Positions 1-9,578 of a stretch of 64,000 bases of DNA are shown one piece after another (the first letter of the stretch is position 1; each line of letters begins with the position of its first letter). The stretch comes from Butyrivibrio sp. (GTDB taxonomy: Bacteria > Bacillota > Clostridia > Lachnospirales > Lachnospiraceae), in the NCBI GenBank assembly GCA_017615275.1, contig JAGAAO010000017.1, positions 1-64,000 on the forward strand. The letters run 5' to 3'. Below the pieces are notes generated by a model that saw nothing but the letters and a program-made list of their open reading frames with translations, was not told the DNA's origin and searched no databases. A program made the translations under genes and the position numbers.

Positions 1-46
1 CTTCATCAGTGAGATTTATGTGATATTTTTTTGGTCTGCCTGCCAT
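1..46 (-). mobile_element. Start of an IS630-family transposase (partial, runs off the window)
   Basis: Read on the minus strand, an ATG at 46 opens a frame beginning MAGRPKKYHINLTDE that leaves the window at position 1. A GGAGG ribosome binding site lies about 8 bases upstream. This opening (basic AGRPKKY followed by L-T-x-E-E) is the usual N-terminus of IS630/Tc1-mariner-like bacterial transposases. Only about 15 codons are visible, so the catalytic DDE residues and the other inverted repeat cannot be checked. The element points away from the surface-protein fragment at 85-946 and probably interrupted it. Confidence 0.6.
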
Positions 47-84
47 TGTTATGCCTCCGAGCTTTTTCTTTTATTTTATCAAGA

Positions 85-946
85 AATGGCTCGGATTAAT
101 AGAGATAATTTGATTAAATATCAACGTGTCAGCACACTAGTAACAGATCCATTACCTGTTCGTGCATCAATGGATTATGATGGAAACGGAATTGTAACGG
201 AAAATGAAATAATAAAATTTGTTAAAGACGTGTATGGCGTTGATTATGATCCAAGCAAACCACAAGAAACAGCAGACGCCATACAACAAAAAATAAACGA
301 AAAAGTAAGCAAAAACAAAATCGAAACAAAGCAACAAACAGATAATTCAAATTCAGAGGAAAAAAAAGAAGCTACTACTCACACTCATTCATACAGTGCT
401 TCTGTGACAAAAGAAGCTACCTGCTCTGAAGAAGGAGAGATGACTTATAAATGCTCATGTGGCGGTAAATACACAGAACCTATTCCTAAAAAAAATCATA
501 ATTATGAAGCAAAGACAACCCAAGAACCTACATGTACAGAACCAGGAACTCAGACGCAAATCTGCACTGTTTGCGGAGATACTATTGAAACTGAGATTCC
601 TGCATTGGGGCATACTCCCGGTGAATGGGTAACTGAAAAAGAAGCTACTTGTTCTGAAGAAGGCAGAAATGTAAGATATTGCTCAGTCTGCGGTGAACCT
701 GTTGAAACTATGGTTATTGATAAGCTTCCTCATACAGAAGGAGACTGGGAGATTACACAAAAAGCAACTCTTACCAAGATTGGGCATGAAACAAAGAAGT
801 GTGCTGTTTGCGGAGAGGTTTTACAGGAAGAAGAGATACCTGCAAATACAACATTGCTATATTTGTTAATGGCTTTAGGTTGTACAGTGTTAATATCTGC
901 AGGCGTCGGAGCGGTGAAATTTAGGCGCAAACGGGCAGATACTTAA
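85..946 (+). pseudogene. 3' remnant of a cell-surface protein with an EF-hand and CxxC repeats
   Basis: The frame is open from about position 20, but its first residues are antisense to the IS630 transposase start, so they are not native. The first plausible native ATG is at 85. The protein shows a canonical calcium-binding EF-hand loop (DYDGNGIVTENE, about residues 31-42), a charged linker, then about four repeats of roughly 40 residues with CxxC pairs (CSCG, CTVCG, CSVCG, CAVCG). It ends in a hydrophobic segment (YLLMALGCTVLISAGVGAV) and a basic tail like a wall or membrane anchor; no LPXTG is seen. These repeats are common in large secreted Lachnospiraceae proteins. No ribosome binding site or promoter precedes it, so it is most likely the tail of a protein broken by the insertion element. 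It could also be a short expressed protein. Confidence 0.55.
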
Positions 947-1014
947 AAATATTTGCTTTTTTACGAAAAATTGATTTCTATTTAAGCTTTTTCTGCATTA
1001 ATTTACGTTAACTG

Positions 1015-1043
1015 TTTACAAATCGGCTAACGCACGTTATAAT
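1015..1043 (+). promoter_or_regulatory. Sigma-A promoter of the rimP-nusA-infB operon
   Basis: TTTACA at 1015-1020 and a perfect TATAAT at 1038-1043 are separated by 17 bases. Transcription would begin near 1050, just ahead of the leader hairpin and about 70 bases upstream of rimP. Confidence 0.8.
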
Positions 1044-1053
1044 GAACGGAGAA

Positions 1054-1077
1054 GTGGACTTTCGCGAGTCCACTTTT
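1054..1077 (+). terminator. Leader hairpin with U-tract in front of rimP (attenuator or 5' stabiliser)
   Basis: GTGGACT (1054-1060) pairs perfectly with AGTCCAC (1067-1073), followed by five T residues. It sits within the first bases of the predicted transcript and upstream of rimP, so it would either terminate some transcripts or shield the 5' end. Known from E. coli: the nusA operon leader is subject to NusA-dependent attenuation; that the same happens here is inference. Confidence 0.6.
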
Positions 1078-1117
1078 TGCGTGTAATTAGGTTTTTTTGC
1101 AGCAATAAGGAGACAGT

Positions 1118-1582
1118 ATGTCTAGGAAAGAAGATATCGAGAAGAAAACAGAAGAACTGCTCACACCGATTGCAGAGGATAACGGCGTTAGGATTTACGA
1201 TGTCGAATATGTGAAAGAGGCTGGAGAATGGTACCTCAGAGCATATATTGACAAGGACGAAGGAGTTAATATCAACGACTGCGTCAATGTAAATCACGCT
1301 TTATCCGATGCCCTCGACGTGGATGATTTCATTGAGGATGCATACACACTTGAAGTCAGCAGCCCGGGACTCGGAAGACAGCTCAAGAAAGACAGACATT
1401 TTGAGAACAGCCTTGGTAAAGAAGTGGAACTCAAGCTCTACAAGGCTAGAGACGGAGTAAAAGAGTTTGCAGGTACACTTAAGAGCTATGACAGCACTTC
1501 GGTTACTGTAACTATAAATGATAAAGACGAAAATTTTGTAAGAAAAGAGATATCAGTTATTAAGCTTGCTCTGGATTTCTGA
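1118..1582 (+). CDS. rimP: Ribosome maturation factor RimP
   Basis: RimP assists assembly of the 30S subunit. The 154-residue length is typical. The N-terminal alpha/beta domain (about 1-85) contains the characteristic VSSPGLGR stretch around residue 80, followed by a C-terminal Sm-like beta-barrel domain (about 90-154). The start is an ATG with an AAGGAG site 6 bases upstream. It is the first gene of the operon rimP-nusA-rnpM-ylxQ-infB-rbfA-nrnA, the standard Firmicutes order, and follows the promoter and leader hairpin at 1015-1077. Nothing unusual is seen in the protein. Confidence 0.95.
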   Translation: MSRKEDIEKKTEELLTPIAEDNGVRIYDVEYVKEAGEWYLRAYIDKDEGVNINDCVNVNHALSDALDVDDFIEDAYTLEVSSPGLGRQLKKDRHFENSLGKEVELKLYKARDGVKEFAGTLKSYDSTSVTVTINDKDENFVRKEISVIKLALDF

Positions 1583-1608
1583 TCCGGGCGAAAAAGAAGG
1601 AGACTACG

Positions 1609-2823
1609 ATGAGTAAAGAATTAATGGATGCCCTCGACCTTTTGGAGAAGGAGAAGAACATCAGCAAGGATTCTCTGTTTGATGCTATTGAGAATTCTCT
1701 TGTCACAGCCTGCAAGAATAATTTTGGAAAGGCTGAGAACATCAGGGTAGAAGTCGACAGGGAAAATTGCGATTTCAAATGCTACGCTGAGAAGACAGTA
1801 GTTGAGACCGCAGATGATGTTATGGATCCCATGCTTGAGATCTCACTTGACGATGCCAAGAAGATCAGCAAGAAGAGCAAAGTCGGTGATATTGTAAACG
1901 TATCACTCAATTCCAAAGAATTCGGACGTATCGCAACTCAGAATGCCAAGAACGTTATTCTTCAGAAAATTCGTGAGGAAGAGCGCGGCGCTATATATAA
2001 CGAGTATTACAAGAAAGAGCATGACATTGTAACAGGTGTCATCCAGAGATATATCGGTAAGAATATCAGCATCAACTTAGGACGTGCGGATGCGATCCTT
2101 AATGAGAACGAACAGGTTGAGAGCGAAGCAAAGTCAGGTTTCTACAAGCCTACATCACGTATCAGACTTTATGTTCTCGAAGTTAAGAATGGTTCAAAGG
2201 GACCAAGGATCCTTGTTTCTAGAACTCATCCCGATCTTGTAAAGAGACTTTTTGAGCAGGAAGTTGCCGAGATTCAGGACGGAACGGTTGAGATCAAGAG
2301 CATTGCAAGAGAAGCAGGAAGCCGTACAAAGATCGCTGTTTATTCCAATAACCCCAACGTTGACGCTGTGGGCGCTTGCGTAGGTGTTAACGGTGCAAGA
2401 GTAAATCTTATCGTAGATGAGCTTAACGGAGAGAAGATCGACGTTATCAACTGGGATGAGAACCCCGGTAACCTCATTCAGAACGCTCTTTCACCTGCAA
2501 AGATTGTTGCGGTATTCGCTGATCCCGATGAGAAGAGTGCAAAGGTAGTCGTTCCCGATTATCAGCTTTCACTTGCAATCGGTAAAGAAGGTCAGAACGC
2601 AAGACTTGCGGCAAGACTTACAGGTTATAAGATTGATATAAAGAGTGAGACACAGGCTAAGGATGCTCCCGGATTCCGTATGGAAGATTATCTTGATGAT
2701 GAAGATGATTTTGAAGAGGAGTTTGAAGACGGCGAGATCGAAGATACAGAAGAAATAGAAGAAGTAGAGGAAGAAGAGATCGAGGTCGAAGAGACTGAAG
2801 ATGACGCCGATACAGAGGAATAA
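1609..2823 (+). CDS. nusA: Transcription termination/antitermination factor NusA
   Basis: NusA binds RNA polymerase and nascent RNA and modulates pausing, termination and antitermination. The 404 residues show an N-terminal polymerase-binding domain (about 1-125), an S1 domain (about 135-200) and two KH domains, the second containing the LAIGKEGQNARLAARL signature near residues 320-336. After residue 350 there is a strongly acidic tail of Glu and Asp, longer than in Bacillus NusA (about 370 residues). The tail may be a flexible interaction region; its role is unknown. The gene lies 26 bases after rimP with a GAAGGAG site. Confidence 0.96.
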   Translation: MSKELMDALDLLEKEKNISKDSLFDAIENSLVTACKNNFGKAENIRVEVDRENCDFKCYAEKTVVETADDVMDPMLEISLDDAKKISKKSKVGDIVNVSLNSKEFGRIATQNAKNVILQKIREEERGAIYNEYYKKEHDIVTGVIQRYIGKNISINLGRADAILNENEQVESEAKSGFYKPTSRIRLYVLEVKNGSKGPRILVSRTHPDLVKRLFEQEVAEIQDGTVEIKSIAREAGSRTKIAVYSNNPNVDAVGACVGVNGARVNLIVDELNGEKIDVINWDENPGNLIQNALSPAKIVAVFADPDEKSAKVVVPDYQLSLAIGKEGQNARLAARLTGYKIDIKSETQAKDAPGFRMEDYLDDEDDFEEEFEDGEIEDTEEIEEVEEEEIEVEETEDDADTEE

Positions 2824-2831
2824 TATATAAG

Positions 2832-3092
2832 ATGCAGAAAAAGATACCCACGAGAAAGTGTGTAGGCTGCGGAGAAATGCGAGACAAGAAAGAAATGATA
2901 AGAGTCATCAAGACTCCCGAAGGTGAGATACGTCTCGATGTCACAGGAAGAGCGAACGGCAGAGGAGCATATATTTGCAACAGCGCCGAATGCCTCAGAA
3001 AAGCAGTTAAGAATAAGGGACTTGAGAAGTCACTTAAATCTCAGATCCCCGAAGACATACTTGAGCAGATGAATAAGGAGCTCGGAGAGTAA
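2832..3092 (+). CDS. rnpM: RNase P modulator RnpM (YlxR family)
   Basis: This 86-residue basic protein of the YlxR family has the hallmark KCVGCGEMRDKKEMIRV near the N-terminus and GRGAYIC in the middle. YlxR of B. subtilis, renamed RnpM, binds the RNase P RNA and modulates its activity; transfer of that role here is by family. It sits 8 bases after nusA and 2 bases before the next gene, in the conserved nusA-ylxR-ylxQ-infB order. Confidence 0.9.
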   Translation: MQKKIPTRKCVGCGEMRDKKEMIRVIKTPEGEIRLDVTGRANGRGAYICNSAECLRKAVKNKGLEKSLKSQIPEDILEQMNKELGE

Positions 3093-3094
3093 AT

Positions 3095-3406
3095 TTGAAT
3101 AGTAAAAAGATTTATTCTTTGCTTGGCATGAGTGCTAAAGCCGGGAAGCTTAAGAGTGGAGAGTTCTCTGTAATGGAGGCTATTCGGAGCGGCAAAGCGT
3201 GTGCCGTGATAATAAGTGAAGATGCTTCTGACAATACGAAGAAGCAGTTCAAAGATAAATGTAGTTATTATAATGTGCCTATAGCTTTTTTTGGTGACAT
3301 GGAGAGCCTTGGGCATGCAGTTGGTAAGGGAGTTCGAACAAGCCTTGTCATCACTGACAACGGGCTGGCGCAATCGCTTTTAAAGAACTTACTTTTAGAA
3401 GATTAG
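3095..3406 (+). CDS. ylxQ: L7Ae/L30e-family RNA-binding protein YlxQ
   Basis: This is a 103-residue ribosomal L7Ae-like protein, with the LLGMSAKAGKLKSGE opening and a VIISEDASDNTKKQ helix typical of YlxQ. Family members bind kink-turn RNA; the exact target in bacteria is uncertain. The start is a TTG at 3095, 2 bases after the rnpM stop, with GGAG in the end of rnpM serving as the ribosome site. The rare start and close spacing suggest translational coupling. Confidence 0.88.
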   Translation: MNSKKIYSLLGMSAKAGKLKSGEFSVMEAIRSGKACAVIISEDASDNTKKQFKDKCSYYNVPIAFFGDMESLGHAVGKGVRTSLVITDNGLAQSLLKNLLLED

Positions 3407-3421
3407 TTGGAGGAAATGTGA

Positions 3422-6271
3422 ATGGCAAAAATTAAGATATCTGAACTTGCAACGGAGCTTGGATGCGAAGGAAAAGAGTTGATAAGCTTTTTGCAGGAGA
3501 AGGGAATAGAGGCGAAGCGTTCGAACAGCTCGATTGACGACAGCGAGGCAGAGGTGGCAAGAAAACATTTCAAAAAAGGTGCAACAGCCGACTCCTCCAA
3601 GAAAGCTAAGAAGCCCGCTAAGGAAGAGGCACCTGCAAAAGATGCTGCTGACAAGGGCGGTTCTGCAGATGCGCCTAAGAAAAAGAAAAAGATCATAATG
3701 GTTACAAATGCCGGCAATTCCAAGATGGGCGGCTATCAGAACCAGAATAACAATAACAATGCGGGAAATAACAATCAGAGACGTGACAACAGAAATTCCG
3801 GCAATCAGAACAACAGAAGAGGAACTTTCGCTCAGTCACAGAATGTTTATCATCCCATTAAGCCTTTAACGGCACCTTCTCAGCTTGAAAGCTACGGAAA
3901 CGGTGCGAGCGTATCAAAGGCTCCCGCTCAGAACAGTGCACCCGCTAAGAAGGAAGCACCTGTAAAGCAGGAGACACAGCCGGTTAAGCCTAAGGAGACC
4001 GCAGCAGAACCTAAGCAGCAGGCAAAGGCACCTGTTAAGGAGAGAACAAACGACAGAAATTCAGCTCCTCAGCAGAACAATAACAGAAACGGAAATGGCG
4101 GCGACAACAGAAGAGACAACAGAAACGGAAACGGCGCCGATAACAGAAGAGATAACAGACAGCCTCGTCAGGGCGGAGACAGAAATTCGTTCCAGAACAG
4201 AAACGGTGCTCAGGGCGGCGGATTCCGCAGAGACAATAACGGCGGAAACGGTCAGAATGGTAAGTTCCAGGGCAAAGGTGACAATAAGTTCGGCGGCAAT
4301 AAGTTCGACAAGGGCGCAAGAGGCGGATTTGCCGATGCACCTCAGAAGGAGAGCGCAGGTCGCAGAGACGACGAGAGAAGAAGAATCGGTCAGGAAAAAG
4401 ATAAGAGAAACAAGAAGGATCTTGCTTACGAGCAGGAAGAGATGATGCCGAGAAGTAAGAGAGTCGGCAGATTCATCAAGCCTGAAGTTAAGAAGGTTGA
4501 GGAACCTGAAGAGCAGATCAAGGTTATCTCTATTCCAGAGAAGGTTTCTATCAAGGAACTCGCTGAGAAGATGAAGATGCAGCCTTCTGTTATCATCAAG
4601 AAGCTCTTTATGGCAGGACAGATTTCTACCGTTAATACTGAGCTTACTTATGAAGAGGCTGAGAATATCGCTATCGAATATGACATCATCTGCGAGAAGG
4701 AGATTCCCGTTGATATCATCGAGGAACTTCTTAAAGAAGATGAAGATGCGGAAGAGACACTTAAGAAGAGACCTCCCGTTGTCTGCGTAATGGGTCACGT
4801 TGACCATGGTAAAACTTCGCTTCTTGATGCTATTCGTAAGACAAGCGTTACAGACAGAGAGGCAGGCGGTATCACACAGAGAATCGGTGCGTATACTGTA
4901 TCTGTTAATGACCAGAAGATCACATTCCTTGATACTCCCGGTCACGAAGCTTTCACTGCAATGCGTATGAGAGGTGCTACATCAACAGATATCGCAGTAC
5001 TTGTAGTTGCTGCTGATGACGGCGTAATGCCCCAGACTGTCGAGGCTATCAACCATGCCAAGGCAGCTGAAGTTGAGATTATCGTAGCAGTAAACAAAAT
5101 AGATAAGCCCAATGCAAACATTGATAAAGTTAAACAGGAGATGACAGAGTACGGTCTCATCGCCACAGACTGGGGCGGAACAACAGAATTTGTTCCCGTT
5201 TCAGCTAAGTCGGGAGAGGGAATCGAGACACTTCTTGAGACAATCATTCTCACATCGGATATCCTTGAGCTCAAGGCTAATCCTGACAGAGAAGCAAGAG
5301 GTCTCGTTCTTGAGGCAAGACTTGATAAAGGTCGCGGACCTGTTGCAAACGTACTTGTTCAGAAGGGTACACTTCATGTTGGTGACTTCATTTCAGCCGG
5401 TGCAAGCTCAGGTAAGGTTAGAGCCATGGTTGATGATAAGGGCAACAAGCTCAAGGAAGCACTTCCTTCACAGCCTGTTGAGATCCTCGGACTTTCCGAT
5501 GTTCCCAACGCAGGAGAAGTATTCCTCGGACATGAGACAGATAAGCAGGCTAAGCAGTATGCTAACACATACCTTCAGCAGCACAAGAAAGACCTTATTG
5601 AAGAGACTAAAGCTAAGATGTCACTTGACGATCTGTACTCCAAGATTGAGGAAGGCAGACTTCAGGAGCTTAACATCATCATCAAGGCAGACGTTCAGGG
5701 TAGCGTAGAAGCCCTTAAGCAGAGTCTACTTAAGCTTTCAAACGAAGAAGTTGTTGTTAAGGTTATTCACGGCGGCGTAGGTGCCATCAACGAATCTGAC
5801 GTAACACTTGCCGCAGCATCAAGCGCTATCATCATCGGATTTGATGTTCGTCCCGATGCAACAGCAAAGAGTATGGCAGAACACGAAGGCGTAGAGATCA
5901 AGCTTTACAAGGTTATCTATCAGGCAATCGAAGAGATCGAATTTGCCATGAAGGGCATGCTTGCTCCTATCTACGAAGAGAGAGTAACGGGACACGCAGA
6001 AGTAAGACAGATATTCAAGGCTTCAAAAGTCGGAAATATCGCCGGTGCATTCGTCAAGGACGGTGTTATCAAGAAGGATTGCAAGGTTCGTATTTCCAGA
6101 GAAGGCGAGCAGATCTTCGAAGGCGATCTGGCATCTCTTAAGAGATTCAAGGATGATGTCAAGGAAGTTAAGGAAGGCTTCGAGTGCGGTCTTGTATTTG
6201 ACGGCTTTGATCAGATTCACGAAGGTGATATGGTAGAAGCTTACGAGATGGTGGAAGTACCCAGAACCTGA
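3422..6271 (+). CDS. infB: Translation initiation factor IF-2
   Basis: IF-2 is the GTPase that brings initiator tRNA to the 30S subunit and promotes subunit joining. The protein is 949 residues, longer than most. An IF2_N-type subdomain (1-55) is followed by a basic low-complexity region of about 250 residues rich in Asn, Arg, Gly and Gln. A second IF2_N segment lies near residue 375, then the GTPase domain with GHVDHGKTS at 458-466, DTPGHE and NKID. The beta-barrel and initiator-tRNA-binding C-terminal domains follow. The start ATG has GGAGG 7 bases upstream. The long Asn/Arg/Gly-rich stretch is common in Lachnospiraceae but poorly conserved. Confidence 0.97.
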   Translation: MAKIKISELATELGCEGKELISFLQEKGIEAKRSNSSIDDSEAEVARKHFKKGATADSSKKAKKPAKEEAPAKDAADKGGSADAPKKKKKIIMVTNAGNSKMGGYQNQNNNNNAGNNNQRRDNRNSGNQNNRRGTFAQSQNVYHPIKPLTAPSQLESYGNGASVSKAPAQNSAPAKKEAPVKQETQPVKPKETAAEPKQQAKAPVKERTNDRNSAPQQNNNRNGNGGDNRRDNRNGNGADNRRDNRQPRQGGDRNSFQNRNGAQGGGFRRDNNGGNGQNGKFQGKGDNKFGGNKFDKGARGGFADAPQKESAGRRDDERRRIGQEKDKRNKKDLAYEQEEMMPRSKRVGRFIKPEVKKVEEPEEQIKVISIPEKVSIKELAEKMKMQPSVIIKKLFMAGQISTVNTELTYEEAENIAIEYDIICEKEIPVDIIEELLKEDEDAEETLKKRPPVVCVMGHVDHGKTSLLDAIRKTSVTDREAGGITQRIGAYTVSVNDQKITFLDTPGHEAFTAMRMRGATSTDIAVLVVAADDGVMPQTVEAINHAKAAEVEIIVAVNKIDKPNANIDKVKQEMTEYGLIATDWGGTTEFVPVSAKSGEGIETLLETIILTSDILELKANPDREARGLVLEARLDKGRGPVANVLVQKGTLHVGDFISAGASSGKVRAMVDDKGNKLKEALPSQPVEILGLSDVPNAGEVFLGHETDKQAKQYANTYLQQHKKDLIEETKAKMSLDDLYSKIEEGRLQELNIIIKADVQGSVEALKQSLLKLSNEEVVVKVIHGGVGAINESDVTLAAASSAIIIGFDVRPDATAKSMAEHEGVEIKLYKVIYQAIEEIEFAMKGMLAPIYEERVTGHAEVRQIFKASKVGNIAGAFVKDGVIKKDCKVRISREGEQIFEGDLASLKRFKDDVKEVKEGFECGLVFDGFDQIHEGDMVEAYEMVEVPRT

Positions 6272-6282
6272 GAAAGGGAAAA

Positions 6283-6678
6283 ATGCGAAAGAACAGCAAT
6301 AAAAATAAAAGAATAAACGGTGAAGTTCAAAAGGTTATATCCGAAGCTATCAGATATAGCAAGGATCCAAGGATCAGCCCCATGACATCTGTAATGGGTG
6401 TCGAGGTTGCTCCTGACCTCAAGACTTGTAAAGTCTGGGTTACCGTAATGGGTAACGATGAGGACAGAGAGAGAACAGAAGCCGGTCTTAAGAGCGCAGC
6501 GGGATATATCAGAAGCACGCTTGCTAAAGAACTCAACATGAGATATACACCCGAACTTCGCTTTATAATGGATGACTCTATAGAATATGCAATAAATATG
6601 TCCAAGAAAATCGATGAAGTAACTGCAAAAGATAATGAAGCAAAAGTTGCTCGTGGAGAGGATATTGATGAGGATTGA
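6283..6678 (+). CDS. rbfA: Ribosome-binding factor A
   Basis: RbfA is a KH-type factor needed for late 30S maturation and cold adaptation. The 131-residue protein has the typical GEVQKVISEAIR start, the DPRISPMTSVMGVEVAPDL segment and a central RYTPELRFIMDDSIEYA. Its last 11 bases overlap the start of the nrnA-like gene, which suggests coupled translation. Confidence 0.94.
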   Translation: MRKNSNKNKRINGEVQKVISEAIRYSKDPRISPMTSVMGVEVAPDLKTCKVWVTVMGNDEDRERTEAGLKSAAGYIRSTLAKELNMRYTPELRFIMDDSIEYAINMSKKIDEVTAKDNEAKVARGEDIDED

Positions 6679-7618
6679 TGATTATTTGACGGATGTCAAA
6701 ACAGTTGGGATCAGCGGTCATGTAAGACCTGATGGAGACTGCGTGGGTTCGTGCATGAGTATGTATCTTTACCTCAAAAAGAATTATCCGGATATTAAGA
6801 CAGACGTTTTTCTTGAGAAGATACCTCAGGAACTTACATTTATCGAAGATTCCGAAAAGATCAACAATGATTTTGTTTCGAATGTCGAGAGCTATGATCT
6901 TTTTATTGCTTTGGACTGCGGCAAAGAGCGTCTTGGTGATGCCGAGAAGTTTTTTGACGCCGCAAAAAAGACGGTGAATATTGATCACCACATAAGTAAT
7001 CCGGGAACCGGCGATGAGAATTATGTTGTTCCGACAGCAAGTTCGGCTTGTGAGCTGGTTTACGATGTGCTCGATAAAGAGCGTCTTGATGTTGAGATAG
7101 CCAAGACAATCTACACAGGAATGGTTACCGATACCGGAGTGTTCAAATATTCGAATACATCACCCAAGACTATGGAGATTGCAGCTAAGCTCATAGGTTA
7201 TGGATTTGATTTTGGAAGTCTTATCGACCATGTTTTTTATGAAAAGACATATCTTCAGAACCAGGTCATGGGAAGAGCTCTTTTGGAGAGTATGCTTCTT
7301 ATGGATGGAAGATGCATTGTATCGGTGATTTCCAAACAGACAATGGATTTTTACGGCGCTGTATCAAGTGATCTGGACGGTATAGTGAGCCAGATGCTCC
7401 TTACGATAGGAGTTGATTGTTCGATATTCCTGTATGAGATATCACCTTTGGAGTATAAGGTGAGTCTTAGGAGTAACGGGGCAGTCGACGTTTCGGAAGT
7501 CGCAGGCATTTTTGGCGGCGGCGGACATAAGAGAGCGGCAGGCTGTACCTTAAACGGAACCTATCACGATGTTATAAACAATATAATGAAATATGTTCAG
7601 CGTCAGCTTGAAGCATGA
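6668..7618 (+). CDS. nrnA: DHH-family oligoribonuclease / pAp phosphatase NrnA
   Basis: NrnA degrades short RNA oligomers and, in Bacillus, dephosphorylates 3'-phosphoadenosine 5'-phosphate. The preferred start is the ATG at 6668, overlapping rbfA by 11 bases and preceded by GGAGAG; an upstream in-frame codon exists but lies inside rbfA. The 316-residue protein has the DHH phosphoesterase motifs HVRPDGDCVGS (from about residue 18), DCGKERLGD, NIDHH near residue 106 and TDTGVFKY, then the DHHA1 RNA-binding motif GGGGHKRAAG near residue 285. It sits between rbfA and truB as in many Clostridia. Confidence 0.92.
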   Translation: MRIDDYLTDVKTVGISGHVRPDGDCVGSCMSMYLYLKKNYPDIKTDVFLEKIPQELTFIEDSEKINNDFVSNVESYDLFIALDCGKERLGDAEKFFDAAKKTVNIDHHISNPGTGDENYVVPTASSACELVYDVLDKERLDVEIAKTIYTGMVTDTGVFKYSNTSPKTMEIAAKLIGYGFDFGSLIDHVFYEKTYLQNQVMGRALLESMLLMDGRCIVSVISKQTMDFYGAVSSDLDGIVSQMLLTIGVDCSIFLYEISPLEYKVSLRSNGAVDVSEVAGIFGGGGHKRAAGCTLNGTYHDVINNIMKYVQRQLEA

Positions 7619-7634
7619 AAACAATATTTTAAAG

Positions 7635-7674
7635 AAAGGTACCCATAAAGATTTCATTTAGGGGTACCTTTTTG
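7635..7674 (+). terminator. Intrinsic terminator between nrnA and truB
   Basis: AAAGGTACCC (7635-7644) pairs with GGGTACCTTT (7662-7671), and the run of T extends to 7673. It separates the infB transcript from truB. Because truB follows only 15 bases later with no clear promoter, it probably acts as partial readthrough control. Confidence 0.8.
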
Positions 7675-7688
7675 AAAGTGCGGAGAAT

Positions 7689-8648
7689 ATGAAAAGTACC
7701 TACAACGGACTTATAAATATCTATAAAGAGCCCGGCTTTACATCAAATGATGTTGTTGCGAAGTTAAGGGGTATATTGAAACAAAAAAAGATCGGACACA
7801 CGGGAACGCTCGATCCCGATGCTGTCGGGGTTTTGGTAGTGTGTCTCGGAACGGGAACCAAGCTTGTGGAGATGCTTACAGACCATGACAAAGAATATAT
7901 AGCAGTCTGCAAACTAGGTGTGACGACAGACACTCAGGATATGTCCGGAAATATTCTTGAGACATCCAATGTTAAAGTTACAAAGGAGCAGGTGCACGAA
8001 GCGGTAAAGGCTTTTGTCGGTGATTATGACCAGATTCCTCCTATGTATTCCGCGATCAAAAAAGACGGTAAAAAGCTCTACGAGCTTGCAAGAGAGGGAA
8101 TAGAAGTTGAGAGAAAGCCAAGAAGGATCCATATTTCCGCAATCACTGTTCTTGACGATTCGCATGTTGAATCGGAAGGCTTTTTTACAATGGAGATCAA
8201 GTGCAGCAAGGGGACTTATATAAGGACTCTTTGCCATGATATCGGACTCAGACTTGGATGCGGCGCGGCAATGCAGCACCTTACAAGAACAAGAGTGGGT
8301 GCTTTTACACTTGATACCGCGGTAACCCTTTCTCAGATTGAAAACATGAGGGATGAGGGAACATTGCCTGAGATCATTCAATCACCCGAGTATATATTCA
8401 GGGACCTTGATAAGATACATGTGAAAAACAGCGTCAGGACTCTTTTGGAGAACGGAAACAGTTTCAGAAGGGACAATATAGTAAATGAAGATCCTGAGGG
8501 TGTAAATGACAAGGAATTCGAAGAGGAGATGTTCTCTGAAGGAAATAGATTCAGAGTCTATTCGGAGGATGAGGTGTTCTTCGGGATTTATTCCTACAGC
8601 GCAAAGACAAATATGTTCAACGTCGATAAATTCTTTTTTGAAAAATAA
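7689..8648 (+). CDS. truB: tRNA pseudouridine(55) synthase TruB
   Basis: TruB converts U55 of the tRNA T-loop to pseudouridine. The protein is 319 residues, with the family motif IGHTGTLDPDAVGVL; the catalytic Asp is D42. KGTYIRTLCHDIG and the C-terminal PUA-like region follow. Residues 260-285 form an acidic insert (EDPEGVNDKEFEEEMFSEG) relative to compact TruB proteins. GGAG lies 5 bases before the ATG, right behind the terminator, and ribF follows after 14 bases. Confidence 0.95.
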   Translation: MKSTYNGLINIYKEPGFTSNDVVAKLRGILKQKKIGHTGTLDPDAVGVLVVCLGTGTKLVEMLTDHDKEYIAVCKLGVTTDTQDMSGNILETSNVKVTKEQVHEAVKAFVGDYDQIPPMYSAIKKDGKKLYELAREGIEVERKPRRIHISAITVLDDSHVESEGFFTMEIKCSKGTYIRTLCHDIGLRLGCGAAMQHLTRTRVGAFTLDTAVTLSQIENMRDEGTLPEIIQSPEYIFRDLDKIHVKNSVRTLLENGNSFRRDNIVNEDPEGVNDKEFEEEMFSEGNRFRVYSEDEVFFGIYSYSAKTNMFNVDKFFFEK

Positions 8649-8662
8649 GGTATTGGGACGAA

Positions 8663-9574
8663 ATGAAGATAATTACTGAGCTAGATAAATTGAATGTCCG
8701 TGAAAAAACGGCGGTTGCCATAGGAAAGTTTGACGGTATACATGTGGGACACAAGGAACTTCTTTCCAGGATTCTGGCAAAAAAAGAAGAGGGATTAAAG
8801 GCTACGGTTTTTACTTTTGATCCTTCTCCTGAGGAGTTTTTTGTAGGACATCCCGTGTCCCAGCTTTTTACAAGAGAAGAGAAGCTCAAGGCTTTCGAAA
8901 AGCTTGGTGTGGACATTCTCGTGATGTTTCCGCTAAATGAAAAGACTGCAGCCACAGACCCGGAGGAATTTGTAAGAAGGATCCTTGCCTCCGAATTAAA
9001 TGCAGGATTTATCGCTGCGGGAAGTGATGTGACTTTCGGAGATAAGGGAAAGGGCGACAGCGAACTCTTAAAACGCCTTGAAAAAGAACTGTCATATGAA
9101 CTTTGTATCATTGATAAAGTTAAGATAGACGGAGAGGAAGTCAGTTCCACCAGAGTAAGAAACGCAGTGTCCGACGGTGATATGGATCTCACCAAAAAGC
9201 TTTTGGGATGTGAATATTCGGTTTCGGGAATAGTTGAACACGGAAATCACCTGGGACACACAATAGGCGTTCCGACGGTCAATATTCTTCCTCCCAAGAT
9301 GAAGCTTCTTCCGCCTTACGGTGTGTATTCCAGTACGGTAAAGGTAGGAAAGCACGAGTACAAAGGAATGACGAATATAGGAAGAAAGCCTACGGTTTCC
9401 GAGAAAGAGAAAGTCGGAGTCGAGACCTATATTTATGATTTTGACCGCGATGTATACGGAGAATATATAGAAGTTGTGCTTCACAGATTCGTAAGACCGG
9501 AGATAAAGTTTGCGAATATGGAGGAGCTGAAAAAACAGATTGCGAAAGATATAAAAGATTCAGTAAGGAGTTAA
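8663..9574 (+). CDS. ribF: Bifunctional riboflavin kinase / FAD synthetase RibF
   Basis: RibF phosphorylates riboflavin to FMN and adenylates FMN to FAD. The 303-residue protein has the N-terminal nucleotidyltransferase signature GKFDGIHVGHKEL, the TFDPSPEEFF segment and SSTRVRNAV. The C-terminal flavokinase domain shows GVPTVNI, PPYGVYSS and MTNIGRKPTV. It sits in the conserved truB-ribF order, 14 bases after truB and 4 bases before the ABC-F gene. Confidence 0.95.
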   Translation: MKIITELDKLNVREKTAVAIGKFDGIHVGHKELLSRILAKKEEGLKATVFTFDPSPEEFFVGHPVSQLFTREEKLKAFEKLGVDILVMFPLNEKTAATDPEEFVRRILASELNAGFIAAGSDVTFGDKGKGDSELLKRLEKELSYELCIIDKVKIDGEEVSSTRVRNAVSDGDMDLTKKLLGCEYSVSGIVEHGNHLGHTIGVPTVNILPPKMKLLPPYGVYSSTVKVGKHEYKGMTNIGRKPTVSEKEKVGVETYIYDFDRDVYGEYIEVVLHRFVRPEIKFANMEELKKQIAKDIKDSVRS

Positions 9575-9578
9575 GCAA

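Noticed and set aside
4061-4945. 294-residue minus-strand ORF
   Set aside because: It is a shadow of infB in its low-complexity region; composition mirrors the coding strand and no binding site precedes it.
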